Origin: Saccharothrix sp. ALI-22-I
Lineage (GTDB): Bacteria > Actinomycetota > Actinomycetes > Mycobacteriales > Pseudonocardiaceae
NCBI RefSeq assembly: GCF_001984175.1
Contig: NZ_MTQP01000054.1
Coordinates: forward strand, 1 to 64,000
Length of the DNA: 64,000 nucleotides
Reading direction: 5' to 3'
The notes under the pieces are model-generated. The model was not told where the DNA came from, searched no databases, and saw only the letters and a program-made list of their open reading frames with translations. Both the position numbers and the translations under genes were made by a program. Each line of letters starts with the position of its first letter. The stretch's first letter is position 1. Shown piece after piece: positions 8,029 to 16,145 of the stretch.

Positions 8029-8465
8029 TTATCCGTCACGAGAGACATCGGCGTCCACCAGGCCGGTGACGTCGTCGAGCAACGCCCGGACGTGGTCCTC
8101 GCCGGCCAGCGTGCCGTAGAGCAGGTCAGCGACGCGTCGGTGATCCCGCAGAAGTTCGAGAGCCCGACCCGCAGCTGCCGGTCCATCAGCTCCTCCATGC
8201 CCGCCACGAACGTCTCCCGCGACTCCCCCGCCAGCCCGATCCACCGCATCCGCTTGCCCGCCAGTCGCGGCCGGCTGCGGCCGTAGGCGAAGCCGTGGTT
8301 CCAGACCCGGTCGATCCAGCCCTTGAGGATCGCGGGCGGCGCGAACCACCACACCGGGAACACCACCACGTGCAGGTCGGCCGCCGAGATCCGGTCCATG
8401 TGCGACCTCACCTCGGCCGAGTACACCTTGTCCCGGTCGCCCCAGCCCGGTTCGTCCTCGGGTAT
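8029..8465 (-). pseudogene. NAD(P)H oxidoreductase (flavodoxin-like fold), truncated and frameshifted
   Basis: The minus strand encodes PEDEPGWGDRDKVYS, then ADLHVVVFPVWWFAPPAILK and GWIDRVWNHGFAYG, typical of NQO1/KefF-like NAD(P)H-quinone oxidoreductases. The flavin-binding N-terminus (~50 residues) is missing upstream of 8465. Near 8127 the frame changes: GITDASLT continues in another frame as LLYGTLAGEDHVRALLDDVT and ends VDADVSRDG at 8029. An N-terminal deletion plus a frameshift make this a remnant. Confidence 0.75.
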
Positions 8466-8587
8466 CCAACACGCAGACGTGGGATTCACCCCACCACATC
8501 CGACAGCACGGCAGACCCCCCGACACGCGTCGCGACCGGGGCCGCAAGCAACTCCCCCGTGGGACACCACCCCCGAGGAGGGTCACC

Positions 8588-9223
8588 ATGGGTAACCGGA
8601 TCGTCCCCAGCCTCGTACTCGGCGGCCACCCCGAACCGGCGGCTCCCCCACCGGACCCGCATCCCCCGGGACCGGATCCCGACACCGGCGGCCTCGACGG
8701 CGACGATCGATTCCTGCCGCGGCGGGAACTGGATCTGCGACGGACCGAGGTGCCGGGTCCCGGTGCCCTGCCGGTCCTGCGCGCGCCGCAGTCGCGCCGC
8801 CACGCCATCCGCACGTTCGACGAGAAGGGCCGGATCGGCGATCGACTCCTGTTCGGTGTCCTGGAGTGGCACAGCCGGATGCCGGTGTCGATCCGGGTGC
8901 ACGCCGGCGGCGCCCTGGTGGTCTGCCGTGATCCGCGCGGCGGGTCCGCGTTGACCGAACGGACCATGGTCGCGGTGCCGGCGCCGATCCTGCGCTGGTG
9001 CGGGTTCGCCAGGCGGGAGCAGGTGCTGCTGGTGGCGGTGCCGTCGCTGTCGGCGCTGGTGATCCACGGCCAGGAGACGCTGGACCGTCTGCTGCCGGAC
9101 CCGGAACGGATGGTGACCGAGGCCCGTCCGGCCGGGGAAGGGTCGCCGGTGTCCCGGACGCTGCCGTCGGGGACACCGGGCGTTGTCGGAGCCGACCGCG
9201 GCGCGGAGGTGGCCGGTGGTTGA
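8588..9223 (+). CDS. AbrB/SpoVT-like domain protein
   Basis: A 211-residue protein with the ribosome site GAGGAGGGTCACC. Residues 1-60 are Pro/Asp-rich and probably disordered. Residues ~70-110 (RTFDEKGRIGDRLLFGVLEW followed by SIRVHAGGALVVCRD) resemble a swapped-hairpin AbrB/SpoVT fold, with a second half-similar stretch at MVAVPAPILRWCGFARREQV. Such proteins usually accompany integrase genes in actinomycetes. The stop overlaps the start of an integrase-like gene by 8 bases, which supports that pairing. The fold call rests on pattern likeness only. Confidence 0.6.
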   Translation: MGNRIVPSLVLGGHPEPAAPPPDPHPPGPDPDTGGLDGDDRFLPRRELDLRRTEVPGPGALPVLRAPQSRRHAIRTFDEKGRIGDRLLFGVLEWHSRMPVSIRVHAGGALVVCRDPRGGSALTERTMVAVPAPILRWCGFARREQVLLVAVPSLSALVIHGQETLDRLLPDPERMVTEARPAGEGSPVSRTLPSGTPGVVGADRGAEVAGG

Positions 9224-9569
9224 CGTGGATGCGACCGGGGGTGCCGTCGCCGGTGACCGTCCCGATCCCGGTGACGTGATGGTGGCTCTGCACCTGCTGG
9301 AGCGGATGAGACTGACCCCGGACGATCTGGTCGGCGCAGTGGCGGCGCGGAGGATTCCGACGTTCGCGGAGTTGGTGCCGAAGGCGCTCGAGGCGATGTC
9401 CGTGGGGACTCGGCGGACCTACAGCACCTATGTGAACAAGGTGATGGAGGCGTGGGGACCACGTCGACTGGACGAGGTCGACGCCGGCGAGGCGAGAGCA
9501 GTGACCCATCGACGCGGAATACCGCGCCGTTCGGCCACCCACGGGACTTGCGGAGCGTCCGGTGCCTGA
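9216..9569 (+). pseudogene. Tyrosine integrase, N-terminal fragment
   Basis: GTG 9216 overlaps the upstream stop and has GGAGGTGGCC as ribosome site. The fragment has an N-terminal helix (PGDVMVALHLLERMRLTPDD) and a core-binding-domain motif, PTFAELVPKALEAMSVGTRR then TYSTYVNKVMEAWGPRRLDE, as in SAM-like integrase N-domains. After AGEARAVTHR the sequence degenerates and stops at 9569. The catalytic domain with R-H-R-Y is absent, so it cannot recombine DNA. Confidence 0.65.
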
Positions 9570-10481
9570 AGACGAGCACGTCGTGTGCGGGAAGCGACTC
9601 GGGGAACGGACCGGTCGACAAGACCACAACCGCGCCCCGAGCCGGCTTCACCGTCGACTGCGCCGTCACGCTCAAGCGGGTCAGCAGGTGGCGTGACCAC
9701 CTACACATCGGCGGCGCCGGCCCTGCACTGTCGGCGACCGCGCTGCGGCGCCATGTCCCTGACAGGGCCATGACGCCGATGGATGGGGTGAGCCCACCGT
9801 CGACGCCTCCAACCTGGCGAGGGACGGCATTAGCGTCTTCAGGGTCGGCTGTCGATTCGCGAGGAGGTCGCCGGATGCGGGTTCACCACCGCCGTGTCGT
9901 CCATCCTGTTCGTGACGGCCCGGGTCGCAGCCCGCCCGTGCACGCGGCGTCGACCGACCTCACCGAGATGTTCCTCCGTTCCCCGCGCCGGCGGCCTGGC
10001 CCTGCACCGTTCACTCCATCCCGCCGAGCCTCCAGGCACCCAGCCGAGTCCTGCGACTACCACCTCCTAACCGCGTCACCAAGGACTTCGACGTGGCCCC
10101 TGGCCCTATCGCGTCGGTGGTTCCACAACCCGGCGGCGGCACCCGGCACCAACTGCGAAGCGCCTCGTTCCGGACGCGCCGGACAGAGCGGCGACTCGAC
10201 CCGCCCGACGTCTCCCGCTGGGTACCGCGCACCTGTCACTGACGCGCGATTCGGAGCAGTGCCGAGCGCCCCGACCCGGCCTGCCCACATCCACCTCGAT
10301 GTCGGCATCAGTCCCGGCCCGATCGCATTGCGTGCCGCCCCCGACGACTCGGTGTCTTGCCCCGGAGCGCCAAGCGACCTCGCCACCGAACCGACCGCGC
10401 CACCGGGATCTTTCGGCTGCCAGACGTAGCCGTTTCCACGACAAAGACATTATTTCGTCCCGCATGGAAGGAATGTGCGAC
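9570..10481. other. About 900 bases without a recognisable gene
   Basis: Several long open frames exist on both strands, as expected at this GC content, but none has a ribosome site, natural composition or family motif. It probably represents the eroded remainder of the integrase region. AT-richer sequence at about 10437-10460 may hold the promoter of the Excalibur/sortase pair. Confidence 0.4.
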
Positions 10482-10883
10482 ATGCTGCTTTCCAGGTTTG
10501 CCGGCGCCGCTGTTCTCACGGCAAGTGCCACGCTGTCCATCGTCGGAGTCGCGAACGCACAAGACCGCGACTGCGCCGACTTCAGCAACCAAGCCGAAGC
10601 GCAGCGGTTCTTCGATTCCGCCGCGGTCAACTTCCACCGGCTCGACGCGGACAACGACGGCATCGCCTGCGAACACCTTCCGGCACCCAGTCATGTTCCG
10701 ACATCCCGTCGGACCCAGGTCCCCGAGCCGCCGGTCGGCGCGATCGACACGGGTGACGGCTCCACCGTTGACGACTCGACCGCTGACGACTCGGGCACCC
10801 TGCCACTCCTCCTCGGGCTGGCCGGGCTAGGTGCCGCCTCCGTCACCGCTGTCGCGGCACGGCGTGCACGCAGGAGCAGCTAG
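10482..10883 (+). CDS. Secreted Excalibur calcium-binding protein, likely sortase F substrate
   Basis: A 133-residue cell-surface protein. ATG 10482 is preceded by GGAAGGA; earlier in-frame ATGs at 10464 and 10473 lack one. The signal peptide (LLSRFAGAAVLTASATLSIV, cut after NAQ) is followed by an Excalibur domain: DCADFSNQAEAQRFF and the calcium loop DADNDGIACE. A linker then carries PVGAIDTGDGS, followed by a hydrophobic helix (LPLLLGLAGLGAASVTAVAA) and an RRARRSS tail, the layout of a sorting signal without classical LPXTG. The class F sortase gene starts 4 bases later, so it is the probable anchoring enzyme. Confidence 0.8.
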   Translation: MLLSRFAGAAVLTASATLSIVGVANAQDRDCADFSNQAEAQRFFDSAAVNFHRLDADNDGIACEHLPAPSHVPTSRRTQVPEPPVGAIDTGDGSTVDDSTADDSGTLPLLLGLAGLGAASVTAVAARRARRSS

Positions 10884-10886
10884 CGC

Positions 10887-11579
10887 ATGCGCGACCGCTC
10901 GCGCCGCCATCCCAGCCGGAGCTCGAAACCTCGACTGGCGGGGATGGCAGCGGCATTGGGCCTGGCGGTTCTGACGGGCATCGACAACGTCCACCCAGCC
11001 GACGACGTCCACCCGGTCGACACCGCACTCGCCGCGTCGGCACACAAACCGACCGGAACGGTCTTCCCACCCGCACCGAGCACACCGCCGACAGTGGTGC
11101 TCGACGCAGCTCGCCCGACGCGGCTGACCATCCCGGCGATCGGCGTCGACGCCGCCGGCATCATCGATCTCGGGCTGCGCGCCGACCGCGCCATGGAAGT
11201 CCCGGCCGACGCCGAAACCGTTGGCTGGTACACCAACTCGCCGACTCCAGGAGAGAGCGGGCCCGCCCTGCTCGCCGCACACGTCGATTGGCAGGGCCGG
11301 CTGGGAGTTTTCCACGACCTGCGCAAGGTGAAACCCGGCGACCAGGTGACAGTGGAACGGGCCGACGGCTCGGCCGCGTCGTTCACGGTCCAGCGGGTCG
11401 AGCAGCACCCGAAAGACCGTTTCCCCACCCAAGCGGTATACGGCCACGTCGAGGGACCCGAACTGCGGCTCGTCACCTGCGGCGGGCAATTCGACCGGAA
11501 AGCGGGCAGCTACCGGGACAACATCGTGGTCTACGCGCAAATGACGGGAAGCCGGCATCGCGACGGATCTTCCGGGTGA
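10887..11579 (+). CDS. Class F sortase
   Basis: A 230-residue membrane-anchored transpeptidase. It has a short basic N-terminus, one membrane segment (residues ~16-31), a Pro-rich linker and a sortase barrel. Catalytic residues are visible: His132 (LLAAHVDWQG), Cys198 (ELRLVTCGGQFD) and Arg210 (GSYRDNIVVYA). The start has AGGAG ten bases upstream and follows the Excalibur gene by 4 bases, so the pair is one operon. Class F enzymes in actinobacteria commonly sit beside a small secreted partner. Which sorting motif it cuts is not known. Confidence 0.9.
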   Translation: MRDRSRRHPSRSSKPRLAGMAAALGLAVLTGIDNVHPADDVHPVDTALAASAHKPTGTVFPPAPSTPPTVVLDAARPTRLTIPAIGVDAAGIIDLGLRADRAMEVPADAETVGWYTNSPTPGESGPALLAAHVDWQGRLGVFHDLRKVKPGDQVTVERADGSAASFTVQRVEQHPKDRFPTQAVYGHVEGPELRLVTCGGQFDRKAGSYRDNIVVYAQMTGSRHRDGSSG

Positions 11580-11821
11580 GGTTCCCCCACTAGCCAGAAG
11601 TACCCGACGAGTCGAGGGCCCGTGCGGTCCGCTTGTACCGGGAGTCAGATCCCGGTGATCCGGCGCCGCGGTGCCGCTTGAGCGCAACTCGAGTGACCGG
11701 GATCTGCGAACGTGCGTCGACTTCTGCTCACCCGAAGACGGTAGACCTTGCGGGCGAGGCCATCGGTTGGCTCGCGCCTGCCCCCGTCACTGGGCGCCTT
11801 GGAGGAGAGGTTCCCCTGGAC

Positions 11822-12022
11822 ATGCAGCCCACCGAGTTGGCCTCCCGCGCCGGCCACACCATCCCCGTGAGCCAGGCTCGTGAAGTACTCAACGACATGG
11901 GAATTCCCGTCCCTTCCCAGGTGGTCGGGAAGCAGCAGCTGGACGCCTGGCTGCACCAGCGAACTCCCATGACGGAAGCCCGGATCGCCGAATTCGTCCG
12001 TCGCGCCACAGGAAGCTATTGA
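11822..12022 (+). CDS. Small hypothetical protein whose stop codon is altered by an IS630 insertion
   Basis: A 66-residue protein beginning MQPTELASRAGHTIPVSQAR and ending RRATGSY. GGAGGAGAGG lies upstream, but at 13 bases its spacing from ATG 11822 is long, so the CTG six bases earlier is an alternative start. It is helical with no recognised domain; the tail TEARIAEFVRRATGS looks amphipathic. An IS630 element begins at its very end. Before insertion the sequence would read AGC TAG; now it reads AGC TAT TGA, adding a Tyr. Confidence 0.55.
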   Translation: MQPTELASRAGHTIPVSQAREVLNDMGIPVPSQVVGKQQLDAWLHQRTPMTEARIAEFVRRATGSY

Positions 12023-13127
12023 GCCGAAAGTGTTCGGTTACCTACATGATGGCGTAGCGGACGTGCGGGGCCCCGAAGTAGCCGCGGACGATGTGCGACT
12101 GGCGCTGGCGACGGCGCAGGAAGCGGCGGGTCTCGTGGGCGAGCCGGTCGACGTTGCGGGCGCGTGAGGCGTTGACGTTGCGCTTGAGATCGGCGTTGAG
12201 CAACTCATCGGGGTTCAACTCGGGGCTGTAGCCGGGCATCAGGTGCAGCTCGACCCGCTCGGTGTTGTCCTGCAGCCAGGCGCGGACGGCCTTGCTGCGG
12301 TGCACCGGGTGCCGGTCGGCGATCACGTGCACTTTCCGGCCCGCCTGACGGGCGACACGGTCGAGAAACGCCGTGAACACCGGCGCGGTGAACCGCTCGG
12401 TGAACACGGTGAACCACAACGCGCCCCGCGAGGCGACCGCGGACATGACGTTGACCCGCAGCCGTTTCCCGGTCACCCGCACGATCGGCGTACGGCCCTT
12501 CGGCGCCCAGGACCGACCGGGCGGGGCGGTGTCGGAGCGCAGTCCGCACTGGTCGACCCACGCGATCACCGCACCCTCGGACCTCGCCCGGGCCTCGATC
12601 GCCGGATAGTCCTCGTCCAGCCAGGCCCGCACCGCGGCGGGCTGCTGCTCGTAGGCCCGCCGCGCGGGGCGCTGCGGGGTGAAACCGTGCCGACGCAGCC
12701 ACAACCCGACGCCCTGCTCGGTCATGACGACCCCGACGACCAGCCGGATCAGCTGGACCACCGCCTGACGGGTCCACAACGGGCCGCCGATCAGCAACTC
12801 CTCCGGGGTGTAGTCGGCCATCGCCGCGAACAGCGTGCCCCGGTCCTCCGGAGTGATCAGTTCGGCAGGGCCGGGGCGTCCCGTGCGGGTCGCCAGGCCG
12901 TCGCGACCGTCCCGTCGGTAGGCACGCCACCAGGTGCCCACCGAGCGTTCGGAGACCCCGAACACCTCCGCGGCCTGCCGGTAGCCCTCGACCCGCCCGG
13001 CCTCCAACGCCGCCACCACCCGCAACCGCAGCACCTCGCGCTCCGCGGGAGACAACCGGTGAGCACCCTCGACCTCGATCACGAGTGATCAACCTACAGG
13101 AAGACGATCACTTTCGACTCAATAGCT
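12015..13127. mobile_element. Complete IS630-family insertion sequence
   Basis: The terminal inverted repeats are CTATTGAGCCGAAAGTGTTC at 12016 onward and, read inward from the other end, CTATTGAGTCGAAAGTGATC (complement, ending at 13126). They match at 18 of 20 positions. The TA dinucleotides at each end are the expected IS630 target duplication. The element holds one intact transposase gene on the minus strand and looks recently mobile. Confidence 0.85.
12042..13082 (-). CDS. IS630-family transposase
   Basis: A 346-residue DDE transposase. The N-terminal HTH domain (residues ~10-80) shows EREVLRLRVVAALEAGRVEG and FGVSERSVGTWWRAYRRDGR. A second winged-helix region follows (GVVMTEQGVGLWLRRHGF). 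Catalytic acidic residues are Asp in VIAWVDQCGLR, Asp in VHVIADRHPVHRSKAV, and Glu in YSPELNPDELLNADLK. The frame is intact from end to end within matching inverted repeats, so it is probably functional. A degenerate copy of its 5' end recurs at about 35.4 kb. Confidence 0.95.
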   Translation of the reverse strand: MIEVEGAHRLSPAEREVLRLRVVAALEAGRVEGYRQAAEVFGVSERSVGTWWRAYRRDGRDGLATRTGRPGPAELITPEDRGTLFAAMADYTPEELLIGGPLWTRQAVVQLIRLVVGVVMTEQGVGLWLRRHGFTPQRPARRAYEQQPAAVRAWLDEDYPAIEARARSEGAVIAWVDQCGLRSDTAPPGRSWAPKGRTPIVRVTGKRLRVNVMSAVASRGALWFTVFTERFTAPVFTAFLDRVARQAGRKVHVIADRHPVHRSKAVRAWLQDNTERVELHLMPGYSPELNPDELLNADLKRNVNASRARNVDRLAHETRRFLRRRQRQSHIVRGYFGAPHVRYAIM

Positions 13128-13410
13128 GCGCCACATAGCCTTCGCCGAACTCCGCGGCGACACGGTCCCGACGCCCACCGGCGTCCGCATGGCCGGCCGC
13201 TGCCACAGCGGCCCCATCGCCGTCTGCGACACCTTCACCGCAGTCGTGGCGGGCGAGTCTCCGTGCCCCGCCACCCTGCGCGTGGAATCCCTGCTGTTCT
13301 ACGGCCGGCCCGTACCTCGACTGGACGAGGGCGACACCGCCGAACTGCACCTGACCGGTAACGCCGCCCACGTCGCCCCCGGCGTCCTGCTCATCGGCGA
13401 CGTCCCCTGA
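13128..13410 (+). pseudogene. C-terminal fragment of a hypothetical beta-rich protein
   Basis: Directly beyond the IS630 element the frame reads LRHIAFAELRGDTVPTPTGV, RMAGRCHSGPIAVCDTFTAV and on to AHVAPGVLLIGDVP. The pattern (a small beta-barrel with SGPIAVCDTFTAVV and LDEGDTAELHLTG) resembles small OB-like hypothetical proteins of actinomycetes. There is no ribosome site before ATG 13189, and the frame continues upstream into the element boundary, so the 5' end is lost. Confidence 0.45.
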
Positions 13411-13491
13411 CGCTCGCACCGCGGCAGCGGAACGTCGGCAGCGGCTGTGGGGTTGCGCCTGACGACGCGTCCTCGCGCGGACTGACCGTGT

Positions 13492-14110
13492 TCAAGCGCT
13501 GGGGACCCGGCTCAAGGCGGTTTCCGTGAGCGTCTGCGTGGCGGGGCACGGGTCGATGGACTTGTCGGTGAGGCGCAGGCCCACAGTGAGTACCACCTTG
13601 TCGGTCGGGGCGTCCGGACGGCGCGGTCCGACCTTGAGGGTGCAGGGTCCGTCCCCGACTCGCCTGCGGGTCGGGGACCCGCCGACGACGCCTTGTTCCT
13701 CGCCGAGCCACCCGCCCGGCAGCGCGGAGGTCAGCGTCAGTGTCTCGGTGGGAGTTCCGCGGTCGTCCACCGCGTCGCCGAGCTGCCACAGGCACAACGT
13801 GCCCGGCACGGGCCTGCCGGTTCTCGCGAAGGGCGCGCCCGCGGCGGCCGTGATCTCCTGCTCGGTGAGCAACGCGCACACGTCGGCGTCCGCGGCGATC
13901 CGCTTCGGCCGGTCGGTGGCCAGCTCGTCGGTCGGACCGTCTCCGCCTGCTGGGTGACCGACACCCACGGGGCCGGGTCCGAGGACGACAGCGTGGCAGG
14001 CGACGCGGGCGGCGACGTCGTGCACGCCGACACCCACAGCAGCGGCAGGCAAAGCAGAGCAGCCGACCGGCAGAAAGGAGCACGACGCGGACTCCTGAGC
14101 CGGCCGCCAT
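13492..14110 (-). pseudogene. DUF3558-like lipoprotein gene, frameshifted
   Basis: The main frame encodes PKRIAADADVCALLTEQEIT, then LCLWQLGD and LKVGPRRPDAPTDKVVLTVG, ending ALSRVPSA. This matches the pattern of DUF3558 lipoproteins, which show CALLT near the N-terminus. The expected lipobox sits in another frame just upstream: AALLCLPLLWVSACTTSPPA. An ATG at 14110 begins a third frame (MAAGSGVRVVLLSAG). So two shifts, near 14060 and 13930, separate start, lipobox and body. It is either a decayed gene or sequence error. Confidence 0.6.
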
Positions 14111-14218
14111 GACGACGTCGCCGACCGCCTCGTCCTCGCCGGCGAACGCGTCCTCGTCGCGAACCGTGCCTGCCGATAACCTCATCCGCGCAGGTAGTGG
14201 GTGTCGCCCCGCGGGCGG

Positions 14219-14317
14219 GCGTTGACCGACCGCGAGCCCTACCTCCCGAAGTCCTGGACCGAGGACCGGGAACGCCGCACCGAGGCCGGAAGCGGCGACG
14301 AGGTGGAGTTCGTGCCG
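14219..14317 (+). mobile_element. Relic of an IS701-family transposase
   Basis: A 33-codon island reads LTDREPYLPKSWTEDRERRT then EAGSGDEVEFV. It is closely parallel to the VDRELYVVPRSWTSDPDRC region of the complete IS701 transposase at 53-54.3 kb. Nothing else of the transposase is preserved on either side. Confidence 0.6.
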
Positions 14318-14443
14318 CTGGCCTCTACTCCGACGACGAGGCCGACCGGATCCAGGAGGCGGCTGAGCACCTACTCCCACCTGACCAGTCCACGATCGGC
14401 CTCCACGGGGAATGTCCTCCTGATGCGCTGTCGGGCCGCCCGA

Positions 14444-15814
14444 TCACGGCACCAACTGCCGCAGGTATGACGTCAACACCTCGTCGACGCGGCTCACCAG
14501 CCGGGTCACGGCGGTCGGTTCGTGCCGAACTCCGTCAAGGAACCAGGACATCGACAGCACGCCGTCGTCACGCACCAGCCGGATGTAGACCTGTGGCCGC
14601 GGTTGCAGGACGTCCGGCTCGTGCTTCATGGGATCGCCCGCCATCGTGAGCACCCGACCCCCCTGGTTCGGTTGTCCCAAGCCGCCCATGTTGTTGAAGA
14701 TCAGGCCGAGCCTGTCGGACACCGCCGCCAGTGCCTCGGCGTGCGGACCGTTGGGCGCGCACCAGCGCAGCAGGTGGGCGCCTACGCCGTTGTTCGGCAT
14801 CGCCGTGAGGCTGTCCGCCGTCCGACGCAGGTGCTCGACCACGTCCCCGCCTTCCCTCGGCGGCAGCGCGACGAAGCCACCGAAGGAGAACCAGCCCATG
14901 GTGTGCCTCACCCCGTTGGGGAACACAGGTGTGCCGTCGGCTTTCGTCAGGTCGCGACCGTGGTGCACCACCGCGACCCCGACCTCACCGCCCAACCACT
15001 CGCCCGCGGCCTCGCCGATCGCCGCGAGCACGGTCGTGTGCAGGTCGACGCCCGTCGCGGCGGGCAGTTTCCGCAGGAGCGCCTCGGACCTGCCCCGGTC
15101 GAACCCGAGGTTCACCGACTCCGTCCCGCCGACGGTCTCCGACGTGTAGCGGGTGCGGTCGGTGGGCAGTTCGCTGACCCGTGCCCACCGCGGACCGAGC
15201 CAGTGCGGGATCTCCGCGGTCACCTCGGCCGACGCGGCGTAGTCCCGCAGCGCCCTGACGCACTCGTCGTACGGCGCGCCCTGCGAGAGACGCGGCGCGC
15301 GCCCTTCGGCGAGCGCCCACAGGACGTTCTCCAGATCTCCGACCACCGTCGACAACGACAGGGCGTCGGCCACGAGGTGGTGCACGACCACGAAGAGGCG
15401 CGGCGGTTGCCCCACCCCGAGGTCGAAGTACACGAACCCGGCCAGCGGCCCCTGGTGGACGTGCAGCGTCCTTTGGATCTCGGCGCAGATCCGTCCCACC
15501 GTGGCGGGCTGGTCGTCTTCGGGGCACCGCGACAGGTCGATGCGCCGGAACGGCGGAGGCTCGCTCCGACCGCGGATCTCCTGCCACCACTCCCCCTCGG
15601 TGAGCCGGAATCGCACACGGAGGGCTTGGTGGTGCTCCCAGACCTGGGCCACCGCCGCACGCACCAACCACGTGTCGAAACGCTGGGACAGGCGGAAGAT
15701 GCCGCACAGGTTCCAGTAGTGGGGGTTGATCATGGCGGGGAAGAACTCATGCAGGAAGGCCGCCTGGCTGGGCAGCACCGGCAGCACCGTGCTCGGGTGA
15801 TCCGCTAGCGGCAA
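14444..15814 (-). CDS. Free-standing NRPS-type condensation domain protein
   Basis: A 456-residue protein covering one complete condensation domain and nothing else. The active-site motif HHLVADA is at residues 145-151 (VVVHHLVADALSLSTVV). Other core motifs: VLPSQAAFLHEFFP at the start, HHQALRVRF, and a C-terminal GLIFNNMGGLGQ. It would join an acyl-ACP to an amine or alcohol. With an ACP, an acyl-AMP ligase and an aromatic ammonia-lyase in the cluster, amide formation from an aryl-acryloyl-ACP is the likely reaction. I start at TTG 15814 (SD AGAGGTGG); a start further upstream would overlap the previous gene even more than the present 68 bases. It is last in the minus-strand operon. Confidence 0.85.
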   Translation of the reverse strand: MPLADHPSTVLPVLPSQAAFLHEFFPAMINPHYWNLCGIFRLSQRFDTWLVRAAVAQVWEHHQALRVRFRLTEGEWWQEIRGRSEPPPFRRIDLSRCPEDDQPATVGRICAEIQRTLHVHQGPLAGFVYFDLGVGQPPRLFVVVHHLVADALSLSTVVGDLENVLWALAEGRAPRLSQGAPYDECVRALRDYAASAEVTAEIPHWLGPRWARVSELPTDRTRYTSETVGGTESVNLGFDRGRSEALLRKLPAATGVDLHTTVLAAIGEAAGEWLGGEVGVAVVHHGRDLTKADGTPVFPNGVRHTMGWFSFGGFVALPPREGGDVVEHLRRTADSLTAMPNNGVGAHLLRWCAPNGPHAEALAAVSDRLGLIFNNMGGLGQPNQGGRVLTMAGDPMKHEPDVLQPRPQVYIRLVRDDGVLSMSWFLDGVRHEPTAVTRLVSRVDEVLTSYLRQLVP

Positions 15815-16145
15815 CGCAATCCACCTCTTCGATCGGTTGGGCGGTGCGACGACGCACCTGGTCCTGCGCCGCGCGGCGAAGTCGCTCGTCCACCGACCAC
15901 AGCAGGTAGCTCGTGGTGACGACCCCGGCGCGCATGAGGTGCAGGGCTTCGCGCACGTCCTCCAGGCAGGCCGCGTCCGCTCGCCGGTCGACGGGCCGTT
16001 CGGCGACCGCGACCAGCCGGAGCAGGCTCTCCACCGCCACGACGATGGACTCACCCAGCGGGTCGGCGCGGTCGCACGTGTCCCGCAGGTCGCTCAACAC
16101 CGCTTCGAGGACTTCGGACCGGCGGCGCTCGTCCGCTCGCACCAT
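15747..16145 (-). CDS. Small helical protein of the biosynthetic cluster
   Basis: A 132-residue protein starting MVRADERRRSEVLEAVLSDL with the ribosome site GGAGGTGGAG. The first ~105 residues look all-helical (CLEDVREALHLMRAGVVTTS then YLLWSVDERLRR), and the tail is low complexity. No family is recognised. Its ATG overlaps the aminotransferase stop (TGATG), and its own 3' end overlaps the C-domain gene by 68 bases. It may be a docking or partner subunit of the condensation protein, or the two may once have been fused. Confidence 0.55.
   Translation of the reverse strand: MVRADERRRSEVLEAVLSDLRDTCDRADPLGESIVVAVESLLRLVAVAERPVDRRADAACLEDVREALHLMRAGVVTTSYLLWSVDERLRRAAQDQVRRRTAQPIEEVDCVAASGSPEHGAAGAAQPGGLPA

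Noticed and set aside
8029-9771. 580-codon minus-strand frame
   Set aside because: Only its last ~35 codons are meaningful (end of the frameshifted oxidoreductase). The rest is a shadow of the AbrB-like and integrase genes.
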